The translations under genes were made by a program, and so were the position numbers. The notes under the pieces were generated by a model that worked only from the letters and a program-made list of their open reading frames with translations, made no database searches and had not been told where the DNA came from. Shown here piece by piece: positions 15,960-27,428 of a stretch of 64,000 bases of DNA (positions within the stretch are counted from its first letter, which is position 1; each line of letters opens with the position of its first letter). The stretch is from an uncultured Oscillospiraceae bacterium (GTDB taxonomy: Bacteria; Bacillota; Clostridia; Oscillospirales; Ruminococcaceae): NCBI GenBank assembly GCA_934481385.1, contig CAKSPD010000001.1, positions 1-64,000 on the forward strand, in the 5' to 3' direction.

Positions 15960-18545
15960 ATGAACGAAAATTACAATGAACAGTTAATGGAAAAAATCAG
16001 AAAAACAAGAAAAGCTCAGGAAAAATTTTCTCAGTTTTCTCAGGAACAGGTTGACAGAATTTTCAGGGCAGTTGCTATGGAAATGAATAAACAGAGAATA
16101 TACCTTGCAAAAATGGCTGTCGATGAAACAGGAATGGGCGTTATGGAGGACAAAGTCATAAAAAACAGCTATGCTTCTGAATATATCTACAACGCCTATA
16201 AAAATACAAAAACCTGCGGTATTATTGAACGAAATGAATCAGCCGGAACAGTCCGCATTGCTGAACCTGTCGGAATAATTTCTGCTGTTATCCCGACTAC
16301 TAATCCGACATCAACAGCAATTTTCAAAATTCTCATAGCTCTTAAAACAAGAAACGGTATAATTATATCTCCTCACCCGAGAGCTAAAAAATGTACTGCT
16401 GAAACTGCACGTCTTGCACTTGAAAGTGCTGTAAAAGCAGGTGCTCCCGAAGATATAATATCATGGATTGATGAACCTTCTGTTGAACTTACAAATATTC
16501 TTATGAAAGAATCCGATATAATTCTTGCAACAGGCGGTTATGGAATGGTAAAATCTGCATATTCAAGCGGTAAACCTGCTATCGGTGTGGGTGCAGGAAA
16601 CACTCCTGCAATAATTGAACGTTCGGCAGATATAAAACTTGCTGTAAGTTCAGTGATACATTCAAAGACATTTGACAACGGAATGATTTGTGCATCAGAA
16701 CAATCTGTTATAGTTGATTCGGAAATATATGATGATGTAAAGAAAGAATTTGCTTTAAGAGGCTGTTATATACCGGACAGTGAACAAATTCAGAAGATAA
16801 GAAATATCATTGTCAAGAATAATCGCCTCAATGCTGATATAGTCGGACAGTCTGCATTCCGTATTGCAGAAATGGCAGGTTTTGAAGTTCCAGAAGAAAC
16901 GAGAGTTCTCATAGCTGAAACAGATTCCTATGATATATCATCTGAACCGCTTGCAAATGAAAAGCTCTCCCCTGTCCTTGCTATGTACAGATATGATGAT
17001 TTTGACGAAGCACTTGAAATTGCTGACAGACTTGTAAAAGACGGCGGATATGGTCATACATCTGCTATATATATAAACGAAAAAGCAGAATCAGAAAAGC
17101 TCTGCAAATTTGCAGACAGAATGAAAACCTGCCGTATACTTGTAAATACTCCGTCAGCTCAGGGCGGTATAGGTGATTTATACAATTTTGACCTTGCTCC
17201 TTCTCTTACACTCGGCTGTGGAAGCTGGGGCGGAAATTCTGTTTCTGAAAATGTAGGAGTAAAACATCTCCTTAATATTAAAACCGTTGCAGAAAGAAGG
17301 GAAAATATGCTCTGGCTGAGAGTTCCTCAAAAGGTATATTTCAAAAGAGGCTGTCTGAATACTGCTCTTGAAGAACTGCGTAACATAAAAAAACGTGTAT
17401 TTATAGTTACTGATTCATTTCTCTATAAAAACGGAATGATTTCACCTGTAACTGATAAGCTCAACGAAATGGGCATAACTTATACTGTATTTTTTGATGT
17501 TGAGCCTGACCCCTCACTCTCATCAACTAAGAAAGGTGCAGAAAGTATGCGTTTGTTTGAACCTGACTGTATTATTGCTGTTGGTGGCGGTTCTGCTATG
17601 GACGCAGGCAAAATTATGTGGCTTATGTATGAACACCCTGATACAGAATTTTCAGACCTTGCAATGCGTTTTATGGATATAAGAAAGCGTATATATTCTT
17701 TTCCGCAGATGAATGTAAAAGCCTGCTTTATAGCTGTTCCGACTTCTTCAGGAACAGGTTCGGAAGTAACTCCCTTTGCTGTAATCACTGATGAAAAAAC
17801 AAATATAAAATATCCTCTTGCAGATTACGAACTTATGCCGAATATGGCTATAATAGATACAGACCTTATGATGTCTGCTCCGAAAAGTCTTACTGCTGCA
17901 TCAGGAATAGATGCTCTCACTCATGCTCTTGAAGCATATGTTTCTGTAATGTCATCTGATTACACTGATTCCATTGCTCTTGGTGCTATGAAAAATATAT
18001 TCATATATCTTCCTCTTGCATACAGTGACGGAAGCAATTTAAGGGCAAGGGAAAAAATGGCTGACGCATCAACAATGGCAGGAATAGCCTTTGCAAATGC
18101 TTTTCTCGGAATATGTCACTCTATGGCTCATAAGCTCGGGGCATTTTTCCATATTCCGCATGGAATTGCAAATGCACTTCTTATAACAGAGGTAATGCGT
18201 TTCAATATATCAGAAGCACCTGTGAAAATGGGTTCATTCTCTCAGTACAAATATCCGGACTGCCTTAACAAATATGCTGAAGCAGGAAGATATATAGGTC
18301 TTGATGACAGCGGCAGCAATGAAGAAATCTTTGAAAGACTTATTGACCGCATAGAAAAGCTTAAACGCTCGATAGATATAAAGCCTGCTATAAAAGACTA
18401 TAATATACCTGAAAGCGAATTTCTTGAAAAGCTTGACAGAATGACGGAACTTGCATTTGATGACCAATGCACCGGTGCTAATCCACGCTATCCGCTTATA
18501 GAAGAAATAAAAAATATCTATCTCAAAGCATACTACGGAAATTAA
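15960..18545 (+). CDS. adhE: Bifunctional acetaldehyde-CoA/alcohol dehydrogenase
   Basis: It reduces acetyl-CoA to acetaldehyde and then ethanol with NADH, a main electron sink in fermenting anaerobes. The N-terminal aldehyde dehydrogenase part (about 1-440) has the catalytic Cys244 in GMICASEQ and the cofactor-binding GVGAGNTPA. The C-terminal iron-dependent alcohol dehydrogenase part (about 450-861) has GGGSAMDAGK, PTSSGTGSEVTPF and the iron ligands D651, H655, H720 and H734, matching the spacing in E. coli AdhE. The length of 861 is normal. The Shine-Dalgarno AAAGGAT precedes ATG 15960. The gene stands alone between tRNA-Ser and a convergent transporter. AdhE proteins form spirosomes; nothing here argues against that. 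Confidence 0.96.
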   Translation: MNENYNEQLMEKIRKTRKAQEKFSQFSQEQVDRIFRAVAMEMNKQRIYLAKMAVDETGMGVMEDKVIKNSYASEYIYNAYKNTKTCGIIERNESAGTVRIAEPVGIISAVIPTTNPTSTAIFKILIALKTRNGIIISPHPRAKKCTAETARLALESAVKAGAPEDIISWIDEPSVELTNILMKESDIILATGGYGMVKSAYSSGKPAIGVGAGNTPAIIERSADIKLAVSSVIHSKTFDNGMICASEQSVIVDSEIYDDVKKEFALRGCYIPDSEQIQKIRNIIVKNNRLNADIVGQSAFRIAEMAGFEVPEETRVLIAETDSYDISSEPLANEKLSPVLAMYRYDDFDEALEIADRLVKDGGYGHTSAIYINEKAESEKLCKFADRMKTCRILVNTPSAQGGIGDLYNFDLAPSLTLGCGSWGGNSVSENVGVKHLLNIKTVAERRENMLWLRVPQKVYFKRGCLNTALEELRNIKKRVFIVTDSFLYKNGMISPVTDKLNEMGITYTVFFDVEPDPSLSSTKKGAESMRLFEPDCIIAVGGGSAMDAGKIMWLMYEHPDTEFSDLAMRFMDIRKRIYSFPQMNVKACFIAVPTSSGTGSEVTPFAVITDEKTNIKYPLADYELMPNMAIIDTDLMMSAPKSLTAASGIDALTHALEAYVSVMSSDYTDSIALGAMKNIFIYLPLAYSDGSNLRAREKMADASTMAGIAFANAFLGICHSMAHKLGAFFHIPHGIANALLITEVMRFNISEAPVKMGSFSQYKYPDCLNKYAEAGRYIGLDDSGSNEEIFERLIDRIEKLKRSIDIKPAIKDYNIPESEFLEKLDRMTELAFDDQCTGANPRYPLIEEIKNIYLKAYYGN

Positions 18546-18579
18546 AAAAAGGACGGGGATTTTTTAAATCTCCGTCCTT
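18543..18579 (-). terminator. Terminator between convergent adhE and the transporter gene
   Basis: A 14-bp stem (18549-18562/18566-18579, one G-T pair) has a 3-base loop. The A7 run at 18544-18550 becomes the T tract on the minus strand. On plus the T tract is missing, though the stem is strong enough to slow readthrough. Confidence 0.8.
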
Positions 18580-18584
18580 AAATG

Positions 18585-19835
18585 TTATTTTTGTTTTTTC
18601 TGCGGTTCGGGAACTTTCGGAACTTCTTCCGGATAATATTCAGAAGTGCTTACAGGCATATTTCTTTTTCTGAGTCTTTCATGAACGAAATTCGCAAATA
18701 TCGGATATATTACCGCAAAGAACGGTACTGCAAGAATCATTCCTATAAATCCGAACATTCCGCCTCCTATCAGTATTGAAACAAGTATCCAGAATGCAGA
18801 AACCCCGAGTTGATTTCCAAGAATTTTAGGCCCTAATATATTTCCGTCAAACTGCTGGAGAATAAATACAAATATTACAAATTCAATCGTTCTTTCAGGA
18901 TTTGAAAGAAGTATCAGCAATCCAGAAGGTATTGCACCAAAGAACGGCCCGAAGAACGGAATCATATTTGTAACGCCGATTATTATGCTTATCAGTGATG
19001 CATACGGCATATTTCTTACATTCAGATATATAAATGCTATTATTCCTATGATAAATGAATCAATAGCTTTTCCGACAAGAAAATTTATAAACTTGTCATT
19101 TGCATCAGATGTAAGACGAAGTATTTTTTCACTGTTTTTTGTGTTAAATAATCCGCATACGGTTTTTTTGGTCTGTGCAACAAAAATTTCCTTGCTTGAA
19201 AGAAGATATACAGAAACTATAAGACCGATTAAAAAGTCTTTCAGTCCCATAAGCAAAGACCATGCTCCGCCTGTAAGACTTGCAAGAAGTCCGTCCTTTG
19301 AAAAAACATTTTCAATCTGTGGCTGAAGTGTATTTACAAGTGAAAGCAATACGGATTCTATATTGTTGAACTGACTGTTTATGAACTCCATAAGCTGAGG
19401 ATTTTTCGTGCTTAGCTTTTCAAACATATTCTGGAGAAATTTCTGTGAATTATCAAGATAGCTCTGCATATTATTCAGAATATTCTTTACGCTGTCAAGT
19501 ATTTCAGGAACTACATTTCCTATAAGTGCAATTATAACAGTTAAAAATATTGTAAGCACGATTACTATTGATAATCCTCTTGTGAGCCTTTTTCTCTCTT
19601 TTTTTCTGTTTGTAAGCTTTGAAACATATTTTTCAATAAATTTCATAAGGGGATTAAGAAGATATGCCATAACAAGTCCCCATATTATCGGAGCAAGTAT
19701 TTTAAGAATCTTGCTGAGATATACCTGAATTATTGAAAATTTAAATATCATTATCAGCACAAGCAGGCAAAGTGTAAATGTTATAAGTACATACGCTGAT
19801 ATGGTATTGTACTTGTAATTGAATTTTATTTTCAT
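18585..19835 (-). CDS. AI-2E family transporter (PerM/YtvI-like)
   Basis: The 416-residue protein has about eight hydrophobic helices: two or three at the N terminus (about 10-60), a central loop region (100-200), and a C-terminal block. The C-terminal block includes FLIGLIVSVYLLSS, FIIGIIAFIYL, GVTNMIPFFGPFFGAIP and LGVSAFWILVSILIGGG. These are typical of the AI-2E exporter superfamily (Pfam PF01594). Substrates of most members are unknown; some export AI-2, some are Na+/H+ antiporters. The C-terminal tail is charged and Pro-rich. The gene begins 13 bases after gatB with Shine-Dalgarno GGAGAGGAT, so it is the last gene of the ligA-gatCAB unit. I see no functional link to that unit. Confidence 0.85.
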   Translation of the reverse strand: MKIKFNYKYNTISAYVLITFTLCLLVLIMIFKFSIIQVYLSKILKILAPIIWGLVMAYLLNPLMKFIEKYVSKLTNRKKERKRLTRGLSIVIVLTIFLTVIIALIGNVVPEILDSVKNILNNMQSYLDNSQKFLQNMFEKLSTKNPQLMEFINSQFNNIESVLLSLVNTLQPQIENVFSKDGLLASLTGGAWSLLMGLKDFLIGLIVSVYLLSSKEIFVAQTKKTVCGLFNTKNSEKILRLTSDANDKFINFLVGKAIDSFIIGIIAFIYLNVRNMPYASLISIIIGVTNMIPFFGPFFGAIPSGLLILLSNPERTIEFVIFVFILQQFDGNILGPKILGNQLGVSAFWILVSILIGGGMFGFIGMILAVPFFAVIYPIFANFVHERLRKRNMPVSTSEYYPEEVPKVPEPQKKQK

Positions 19836-19848
19836 ATATCCTCTCCAG

Positions 19849-21285
19849 TTATTCGGAAAGCATTTTTGTTACAATCTCTTTGACCTTTCCGGGATTTGCC
19901 TTACCTTTCGATGCTTTCATACACTGTCCGACAAGATAGCCGAGTGCATTTGTTTTTCCGTTTTTATAGTCATTTACGGATTTTTCATTCTTTGAAAGTA
20001 TATCCTTAGCAAGTTCTTCAAGGAATCCTTCATCAGAATTCTGTGCAAGTCCGAGTTCATCGATAACTTTGACAGGGGCTTTGTCCTCATTGATTATGAC
20101 ATCAAAAACTTTCTTTGCGGAGAAATTTGAAATTGTACCCTTTTCAACCTCGCATATAAGCTTTACAAGATTTTCAGCAGTAAGCTTTGTGTCAAGGATA
20201 CTTTTTCCTGTATCGTTTGTAAACTTTGATACATCTGAAAGAATCCAGTTGCAGACGTTCTTAGGAGAGCATTTGTTCATTGCTGTACATTCATCATAAA
20301 GTTTTGATTTATCAATTGACTCTGCAATAAGTGTTGCATCTGTCTGAGAAATTCCATGTTCCTTTACATAGCGTGAAATTTTCTTGTTAGGGAGTTCCGG
20401 AATACTTTCCTTGAGTTTCTGTATTCTTTCTTCATCAACAACGATTGTAAGCAAATCAGGTTCAGGGAAATAACGGTAATCCTGAGCATCTTCCTTTGTT
20501 CTCATAGTAACGCTGATACCCTTTGCATCGTCCCAGCGTCTTGTTTCCTGAATAACAGTTCCGCCTGCCTCAAGCAGTTCAATCTGACGCTTTGCTTCAT
20601 ATTCAATACCTCTTACAGCACCGCTGAAACTGTTTACATTCTTCATTTCGCAACGTGTTCCGAATTTATCCGAACCTTTTTCCCTTACAGAAACGTTTAC
20701 GTCACATCTTATTGAACCCTCCTGCATTTTGCAGTCAGATATATTTATATACTGGAGTATTGACTTGATTGTTTCAAGATATGCCTTAGCCTCAGCAGAA
20801 CTTCTTATATCAGGTTCAGAAACGATTTCTATAAGAGGAACACCGCATCTGTTAAGGTCTACAAGTGAACCGCTGAAAGAATCATCGTGGAGAAGTTTTC
20901 CGGCATCTTCTTCAATGTGTATTCTTGTAACGCCTATTCTCTTTTCAACACCGTCAACCATTATATCAAGGTATCCGTTTTCGCAGAGCGGAACTTCTGC
21001 CTGTGAAATCTGATAAGCTTTCGGGAGGTCAGGATAGAAGTAGTTTTTTCTGTCCTGCTTGCATACACTGTTTATTTTACAGTTCATAGCGTGTCCCATT
21101 TTTATTGCATAGTCAACAACCTTTTCATTAAGTGTCGGAAGTGTTCCCGGCATACCCATACAGATAGGGCATACCTGTGTATTTACTTCAAGACCGAATG
21201 CATTACGGCAGTTGCAGTATATTTTGGACTCTGTATTAAGTTCTGCATGAACTTCAAGTCCGACTACTATTTCATAATCTTTCAT
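19849..21285 (-). CDS. gatB: Asp/Glu-tRNA amidotransferase subunit B
   Basis: Part of GatCAB, which converts misacylated Glu-tRNA(Gln) and Asp-tRNA(Asn) to the amidated forms. GatB is the ATP-dependent kinase and tRNA-binding subunit. The 478 residues begin YEIVVGLEVHAELNT and contain the zinc-type cysteines around YCNCRNAF and CPICMGMPG. The NYFYPDLPKAYQISQ and GVTRIHIEEDAGK motifs are also present. The C-terminal YqeY-like helical domain ends with the NPGKVKEIV region. The Shine-Dalgarno AAGGGAGA precedes ATG 21285. It follows gatA by 52 bases. Confidence 0.97.
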   Translation of the reverse strand: MKDYEIVVGLEVHAELNTESKIYCNCRNAFGLEVNTQVCPICMGMPGTLPTLNEKVVDYAIKMGHAMNCKINSVCKQDRKNYFYPDLPKAYQISQAEVPLCENGYLDIMVDGVEKRIGVTRIHIEEDAGKLLHDDSFSGSLVDLNRCGVPLIEIVSEPDIRSSAEAKAYLETIKSILQYINISDCKMQEGSIRCDVNVSVREKGSDKFGTRCEMKNVNSFSGAVRGIEYEAKRQIELLEAGGTVIQETRRWDDAKGISVTMRTKEDAQDYRYFPEPDLLTIVVDEERIQKLKESIPELPNKKISRYVKEHGISQTDATLIAESIDKSKLYDECTAMNKCSPKNVCNWILSDVSKFTNDTGKSILDTKLTAENLVKLICEVEKGTISNFSAKKVFDVIINEDKAPVKVIDELGLAQNSDEGFLEELAKDILSKNEKSVNDYKNGKTNALGYLVGQCMKASKGKANPGKVKEIVTKMLSE

Positions 21286-21337
21286 TATTTTTAATTCTCC
21301 CTTTTAATTATTTTCAATGAGGGTATAAATCAGAAAA

Positions 21338-22798
21338 TCAAAGATTTTCAGCAATAACCTTAAATCCGCCTGAAAGCTGTTCATAAGCATAGGCTGTATC
21401 AAGAAGTGTCTGTTCACAGAACTTATCAGCTATGAACTGAAGTCCCATAGGCATATTCTTTGAATCAAATCCGCAGGGAACACTTATTGCAGGAAGTCCC
21501 GCAATGTTTACTGTTACAGTGCAGACGTCATTATAGTACATCTTAATCGGGTCACCGATATTTTCACCGATTTTAAATGCTGATGACGGAACTGTCGGAG
21601 TTGCGATAACATCACATTCCTTAAAGGCATCTGAAAATTCCTGAGAAATTTTTTTCTGAACAAGTTTTGCTTTTTTATAGTAAGCATCATAAAATCCCGA
21701 GCTTAAAACGAAAGTACCGAGCATAATTCTTCTCTTTACTTCATCGCCGAAACCTTCACTTCTTGTCTTTTCATACATATCTGTAAGGCCGTCATAATCC
21801 TTTGCACGATAACCATATTTTACACCGTCAAATCTTGCAAGGTTTGATGATGCCTCCGCTGATGCAATGATATAATAGGTATTTATTGCATATTCAGTAC
21901 TTGGGAGTGAAATTTCCTTTATTTCAGCTCCGTTCTGTTTCATAAGTTCAACAGCCTTGTAAACGGATTCCTTTACTTCTGAATCAATACCTTCTCCGAA
22001 ATATTCTTTCGGAACACCTATTCTGAGTCCCTTTACATTGTTTTTAAGATTTGCATAGTAATCAGGATATGAAATATTTTTAGAAGTTGCGTCCATTTTG
22101 TCATAACCGCATATAAGGCTCTGGAGCATTGCAACATCTTTAACGGATTTTCCGAGAGGGCCAATCTGGTCAAGTGAAGATGCAAACGCTACAAGTCCGT
22201 ATCTGGAAACACTTCCGTATGTTGGTTTCATTCCGACTGCTCCGCAGAGTGCAGAAGGCTGTCTGATTGAACCGCCTGTATCTGAACCGAGTGTAAGTAT
22301 TGCCTCACCTGCTGAAATTGCCGCTGCTGAACCGCCTGATGAACCGCCCGGAACACATTCTGTATTATAAGGATTATGTGTAAGGTGCATATATGATGTT
22401 TCTGTTGATGAACCCATTGCAAATTCGTCCATATTCATCTTGCCTGTTATAACCATTTTGGCAGAGTTTATCTTCTCCATAACAGTGGCATTAAAAGGCG
22501 GTACATAGTTTTCAAGCATTTTTGATGAACATGTTGTACGGAGTCCCTTTGTAGAAATATTATCCTTTATTCCTATCGGGATACCTGCAAGAGCGTGAAG
22601 TTCTTCACCTTTTGCTCTTGCCTCATCAACAGCCTTTGCCTGTTCGAGAGCATTTTCATTTATGGTGACATATGCACCTGTTTTATCCTCAACGCTGTCG
22701 ATTCTTGATTTTACATCATTATAGAGTTCAACTGCACTGCATTCCTTTTTAGAGAGCATTTCCGAAAGTTCGGACGCTGTTTTTTCATACAACTTCAT
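21338..22798 (-). CDS. gatA: Asp/Glu-tRNA amidotransferase subunit A
   Basis: This is the amidase-signature subunit that releases ammonia from glutamine for GatB. The Ser-cisSer-Lys catalytic triad is visible: Lys in PIGIKDNIS, cis-Ser in [11 protein letters not shown], and the nucleophile Ser in [11 protein letters not shown]. The 486-residue length and start ([15 protein letters not shown]) are normal for GatA. ATG 22798 follows AAAGGAAG. It lies 21 bases after gatC and before gatB, giving the usual C-A-B order of Firmicutes. Confidence 0.97.
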   Translation of the reverse strand: MKLYEKTASELSEMLSKKECSAVELYNDVKSRIDSVEDKTGAYVTINENALEQAKAVDEARAKGEELHALAGIPIGIKDNISTKGLRTTCSSKMLENYVPPFNATVMEKINSAKMVITGKMNMDEFAMGSSTETSYMHLTHNPYNTECVPGGSSGGSAAAISAGEAILTLGSDTGGSIRQPSALCGAVGMKPTYGSVSRYGLVAFASSLDQIGPLGKSVKDVAMLQSLICGYDKMDATSKNISYPDYYANLKNNVKGLRIGVPKEYFGEGIDSEVKESVYKAVELMKQNGAEIKEISLPSTEYAINTYYIIASAEASSNLARFDGVKYGYRAKDYDGLTDMYEKTRSEGFGDEVKRRIMLGTFVLSSGFYDAYYKKAKLVQKKISQEFSDAFKECDVIATPTVPSSAFKIGENIGDPIKMYYNDVCTVTVNIAGLPAISVPCGFDSKNMPMGLQFIADKFCEQTLLDTAYAYEQLSGGFKVIAENL

Positions 22799-22819
22799 TT
22801 ATAGACTTCCTTTCAAAAA

Positions 22820-23089
22820 TTATTCTACTGTTTTCGGCACAACAAGACAACCTGCCTGTACCTGCGGAGCATTTGCCATAAGTTCATCTCTTGTAAACTT
22901 ATCAGGAACGGCAACGTCCTTGCGGAGTGTCATAGCATTTTCTCTGTCGAGAGTGAGTTCTTCCTCAATGTCAGGAAGTCTGTCAACCATTGCAACGATT
23001 GACTGCATATCCTTTTCAAATTTTTCAAGCTTTTCGTTCTCAATTCTGAGATGTGCAAGCTTTGCGATATGTTTAATATCGATATTCAT
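22820..23089 (-). CDS. gatC: Asp/Glu-tRNA amidotransferase subunit C
   Basis: A small subunit that wraps around GatA and stabilises the complex. The 89-residue protein has the typical opening IKHIAKLAHLRIENE and the C-terminal LRKDV followed by AP and FVVPKTVE-like residues (LVVPKTVE). An in-frame extension back to 23140 adds residues overlapping the end of ligA and lacking family character. ATG 23089 follows AAGGAGAG and is preferred. It starts 16 bases after the ligA stop codon. Confidence 0.94.
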   Translation of the reverse strand: MNIDIKHIAKLAHLRIENEKLEKFEKDMQSIVAMVDRLPDIEEELTLDRENAMTLRKDVAVPDKFTRDELMANAPQVQAGCLVVPKTVE

Positions 23090-23105
23090 TATTATCTCTC
23101 CTTTT

Positions 23106-25115
<2,010 letters not shown>

Positions 25116-25124
25116 TCAGATATT

Positions 25125-25153
25125 ATTATACCATTATTTACACTGTTACGCAA
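25125..25153 (-). promoter_or_regulatory. Promoter of the ligA-gatCAB unit
   Basis: On the minus strand: -10 TATAAT (25125-25130), 17-bp spacer, and a partial -35 TTGCGT (25148-25153), about 28 bases from the ligA ATG. Confidence 0.65.
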
Positions 25154-25181
25154 TTAAATTCTGAAAAATTTTCAGATATTT

Positions 25182-25820
25182 TCAAAAATTTTCCCTGTGA
25201 TAATCAGGAACATCTCCTACAAGCACATTTTCTGCTATAAGAAATTCAAATTCTGCCTTTGAAGAAAAGCTGTAAAGAGGTACAGAGGAATTTATTTCCG
25301 TACTGACAACAGCAGAAATTCTGTGACATGTCTGATTTATTCCTGCTGATGTAAATTCACTTTTAAGCTTTACATCAACATTTCCTGCGGAACAGATATT
25401 AAGCGGAACTGAAAAACCTTTTCCTGCAAGCAGATAACTGTCCGTCAGTGAACCTATCGGAATTTTTACCTTTATATTTTTATTTTCAGAAAATTCCTCC
25501 GAAATTCTTACAACCAAATCCGACTGAACTTTATTTATATTTCCTGACAATGATTCAATACTTACAGCCTTGCCGTTTTCATCATAGATAACTGCTGAAA
25601 AATCACTGTACTGATAATTATTTTCCTCAAGATAATCTGAAACGGCTCTGCTTATAATCTTATTTGCCATAAGCTTTGAATAATGTTCACCCTGTTTTAA
25701 GGCTGAGGGAGATATATTTTTCTCTATGCTCCTGAAAAGAAAAATTATCACTGCAACCGAAATAAATATTAAAATCAGTGAAAAAGGTTTTAAATGTTTT
25801 CTGTGACTGCGTTTTCTCAT
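25182..25820 (-). CDS. yunB: Sporulation protein YunB family
   Basis: A 212-residue protein with an N-terminal basic stretch and one membrane helix (about residues 13-30). The extracytoplasmic domain resembles YunB: HYSKLMANKIISRAV, then NKVQSDLVVRISEE, IPIGSLT, and the C-terminal VLVGDVPDYH. In Bacillus subtilis YunB is made in the mother cell under sigma-E and is needed for efficient spore formation; its biochemical role is unknown. This gene follows the cysteine-rich gene at 25868 and precedes ligA. Its presence supports a spore-forming host. The start ATG 25820 follows GGAGAG. Confidence 0.8.
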   Translation of the reverse strand: MRKRSHRKHLKPFSLILIFISVAVIIFLFRSIEKNISPSALKQGEHYSKLMANKIISRAVSDYLEENNYQYSDFSAVIYDENGKAVSIESLSGNINKVQSDLVVRISEEFSENKNIKVKIPIGSLTDSYLLAGKGFSVPLNICSAGNVDVKLKSEFTSAGINQTCHRISAVVSTEINSSVPLYSFSSKAEFEFLIAENVLVGDVPDYHRENF

Positions 25821-25837
25821 AAAGCTCTCCTATATAT

Positions 25838-25866
25838 AAAAGACGGTTCAGAAGAACCGCCTTTTT
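25838..25866. terminator. Terminator-like hairpin between the Cys-rich gene and yunB
   Basis: The stem GACGGTTC (25842-25849)/GAACCGCC (25854-25861), with one mismatch and loop AGAA, has TTTTT on plus and AAAA (T4 on minus) on the other side. It would partly separate the two minus-strand genes. Confidence 0.6.
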
Positions 25867-25867
25867 G

Positions 25868-26629
25868 TTATGATTTATCAAATCCACAGCCACAGCCGGT
25901 ATCATTTTCAATTGCTGACGGTGAAAATTCCTCTGTCGGAAATTTGATTTTATCAAATATATCACATGGAGTATCCCTTTCGTTGCGACATTCCTTTTTG
26001 GGAATACTGTATTCATAGCTCGGAACCATAAGGGTTACAGGACGTGTAAGCTCCACAACAGAGAATAAACCCATTGTAACTATTACAGTACGCTTTTTCT
26101 GGCATCTGCTTTCACCGGAATCATCATTACAGCATACTGTTCCTATGCGTGTTTCAAGTACAATCGGCTCTACAACCTGAACATTTGCATCAGGATAATT
26201 TATTGTTTCACAGCAACAGTCTGTTGAACCTATTTTCTTGCCGTTGCTGAAAAATGTTTTCGTATTTGTTTCACTGCCGTAAAGTATGCAGTTCTTATTT
26301 GCATAAGCTGTTCCTGTCATAAATACGGGTTTATCGCATGCCTTTTCATATGCAAGCATTTCAAGCTTGAATGTATAGGTAATATCTATTGAATAAAAAC
26401 CTCTGTTAAAAGGTACAGGCTCAATGTTTATACATATATCCGATACCTTAACGCACTTGCATTTTACAACATTTATATTGCTTGGCAGTTCTCCCATATC
26501 GAGAATTACAGCAACATTATTCATACAATCCCTGTCACTGCAACTGTCAAATATGCGGTTTACCTTTATCGGCACGAGTTCTCTGAAACCGTTTCTGCCG
26601 TTCTGGGAACATTCAAATTCTTCACTCAT
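25868..26629 (-). CDS. Cysteine-rich conserved hypothetical, possible spore-surface protein
   Basis: I do not recognise a named family for this 253-residue protein. It contains 18 cysteines, in single, CxC (CKC, CGC), CC and CCC arrangements spread over the length. There is no signal peptide or membrane helix. Recognisable stretches are KVNRIFDSCSDRDC near the N terminus, EPVPFNRGFYSIDITY (about 70-88) and MVPSYEYSIPKKEC. Proteins with the same DSCSDRDC / PFNRGFYS pattern occur widely in spore-forming Clostridia, from memory and without a search. Cysteine richness plus adjacency to yunB suggest a cross-linked spore-coat or exosporium component, but that is inference. The start ATG 26629 follows AGGAGG. 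It lies 100 bases after hisE on the same strand. Confidence 0.6.
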   Translation of the reverse strand: MSEEFECSQNGRNGFRELVPIKVNRIFDSCSDRDCMNNVAVILDMGELPSNINVVKCKCVKVSDICINIEPVPFNRGFYSIDITYTFKLEMLAYEKACDKPVFMTGTAYANKNCILYGSETNTKTFFSNGKKIGSTDCCCETINYPDANVQVVEPIVLETRIGTVCCNDDSGESRCQKKRTVIVTMGLFSVVELTRPVTLMVPSYEYSIPKKECRNERDTPCDIFDKIKFPTEEFSPSAIENDTGCGCGFDKS

Positions 26630-26729
26630 AAATGAACCTCCTGAATTTGTATTGAAGTATTTTTATAAATTACTTCTCTATACATAATATTCAGGATTAT
26701 TATAAATAGTGACTGATACGGAATTTTTT

Positions 26730-27068
26730 TCAGCTGTTCTTGTCAACCTGATGGAACTTTTTAAGATTGCCGATTTTTTCGTTTCTCTCATCAAGAACCT
26801 TTTCAACTTCTGACCATTCAAGTCCCTGATTTGCACAGAGTACCATTACATGATAAAGGAGGTCATTAATTTCATTTTTAAGTTCATCGTTATCACCGTT
26901 TTTCGCAGCAATTACAGTTTCAGTAGCTTCTTCTCCTACTTTTTTGCAGATTTTGTCAACGCCTTTATCAAAGAGATAGCATGTATAGGAATTTTCCTGT
27001 GCTGTACCGTTTTCAAAATCCTTTTTTCTCTGCTTTATAACTTCAAATATTTCTTCATAAACTGTCAT
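26730..27068 (-). CDS. hisE: Phosphoribosyl-ATP pyrophosphatase
   Basis: It hydrolyses PR-ATP to PR-AMP, step 2 of histidine synthesis. The 112-residue all-alpha MazG-like protein shows KKVGEEATETVIAAK and NEINDLLYHVMVL, which carry the metal-binding Glu/Asp residues. It is the last gene of the operon, two bases after hisI, with Shine-Dalgarno AGGAGAA inside the hisI end. Separate hisE and hisI genes (not a fusion) are used here. No clear terminator follows, so transcription may continue into the cysteine-rich gene. Confidence 0.96.
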   Translation of the reverse strand: MTVYEEIFEVIKQRKKDFENGTAQENSYTCYLFDKGVDKICKKVGEEATETVIAAKNGDNDELKNEINDLLYHVMVLCANQGLEWSEVEKVLDERNEKIGNLKKFHQVDKNS

Positions 27069-27070
27069 AA

Positions 27071-27424
27071 TTACTTATTCTCCTCATCATTATTATATAT
27101 TTCATTAAAGAAACAGCTGTAACTTCCTGTATGACATGCAACACCTGTCTGTTCAACATTTACAAGAAGTGTATCGTTGTCGCAGTCCCCGTATATTGAT
27201 ACAACTTTCTGCAAATGTCCTGAAGTTGCACCCTTGTTCCAGTATTCCTGACGTGACCTGCTCCAGAACCATGTATATCCTGTTTCAAGCGTCTTTTTAA
27301 GGCTCTCCTTATTCATATATGCAAGCATAAGCACTGTTTTTGTGTTTACTTCATAGCATATTGCCGGAATAAGCTCACCCTTGACAAAAAATTTATCAAG
27401 GTCATTCAAATCAATTCTTATCAT
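27071..27424 (-). CDS. hisI: Phosphoribosyl-AMP cyclohydrolase
   Basis: It opens the adenine ring of PR-AMP, step 3 of histidine synthesis. The 117 residues contain [25 protein letters not shown], the Mg-binding GDCDNDTLL and the zinc cysteines in [12 protein letters not shown]. It lies four bases after hisF and two before hisE. Confidence 0.97.
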   Translation of the reverse strand: MIRIDLNDLDKFFVKGELIPAICYEVNTKTVLMLAYMNKESLKKTLETGYTWFWSRSRQEYWNKGATSGHLQKVVSIYGDCDNDTLLVNVEQTGVACHTGSYSCFFNEIYNNDEENK

Positions 27425-27428
27425 CTGA

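Noticed and set aside
17480..17788. 102-codon minus-strand frame inside adhE
   Set aside because: It is a shadow of the alcohol dehydrogenase domain, with no supporting features.
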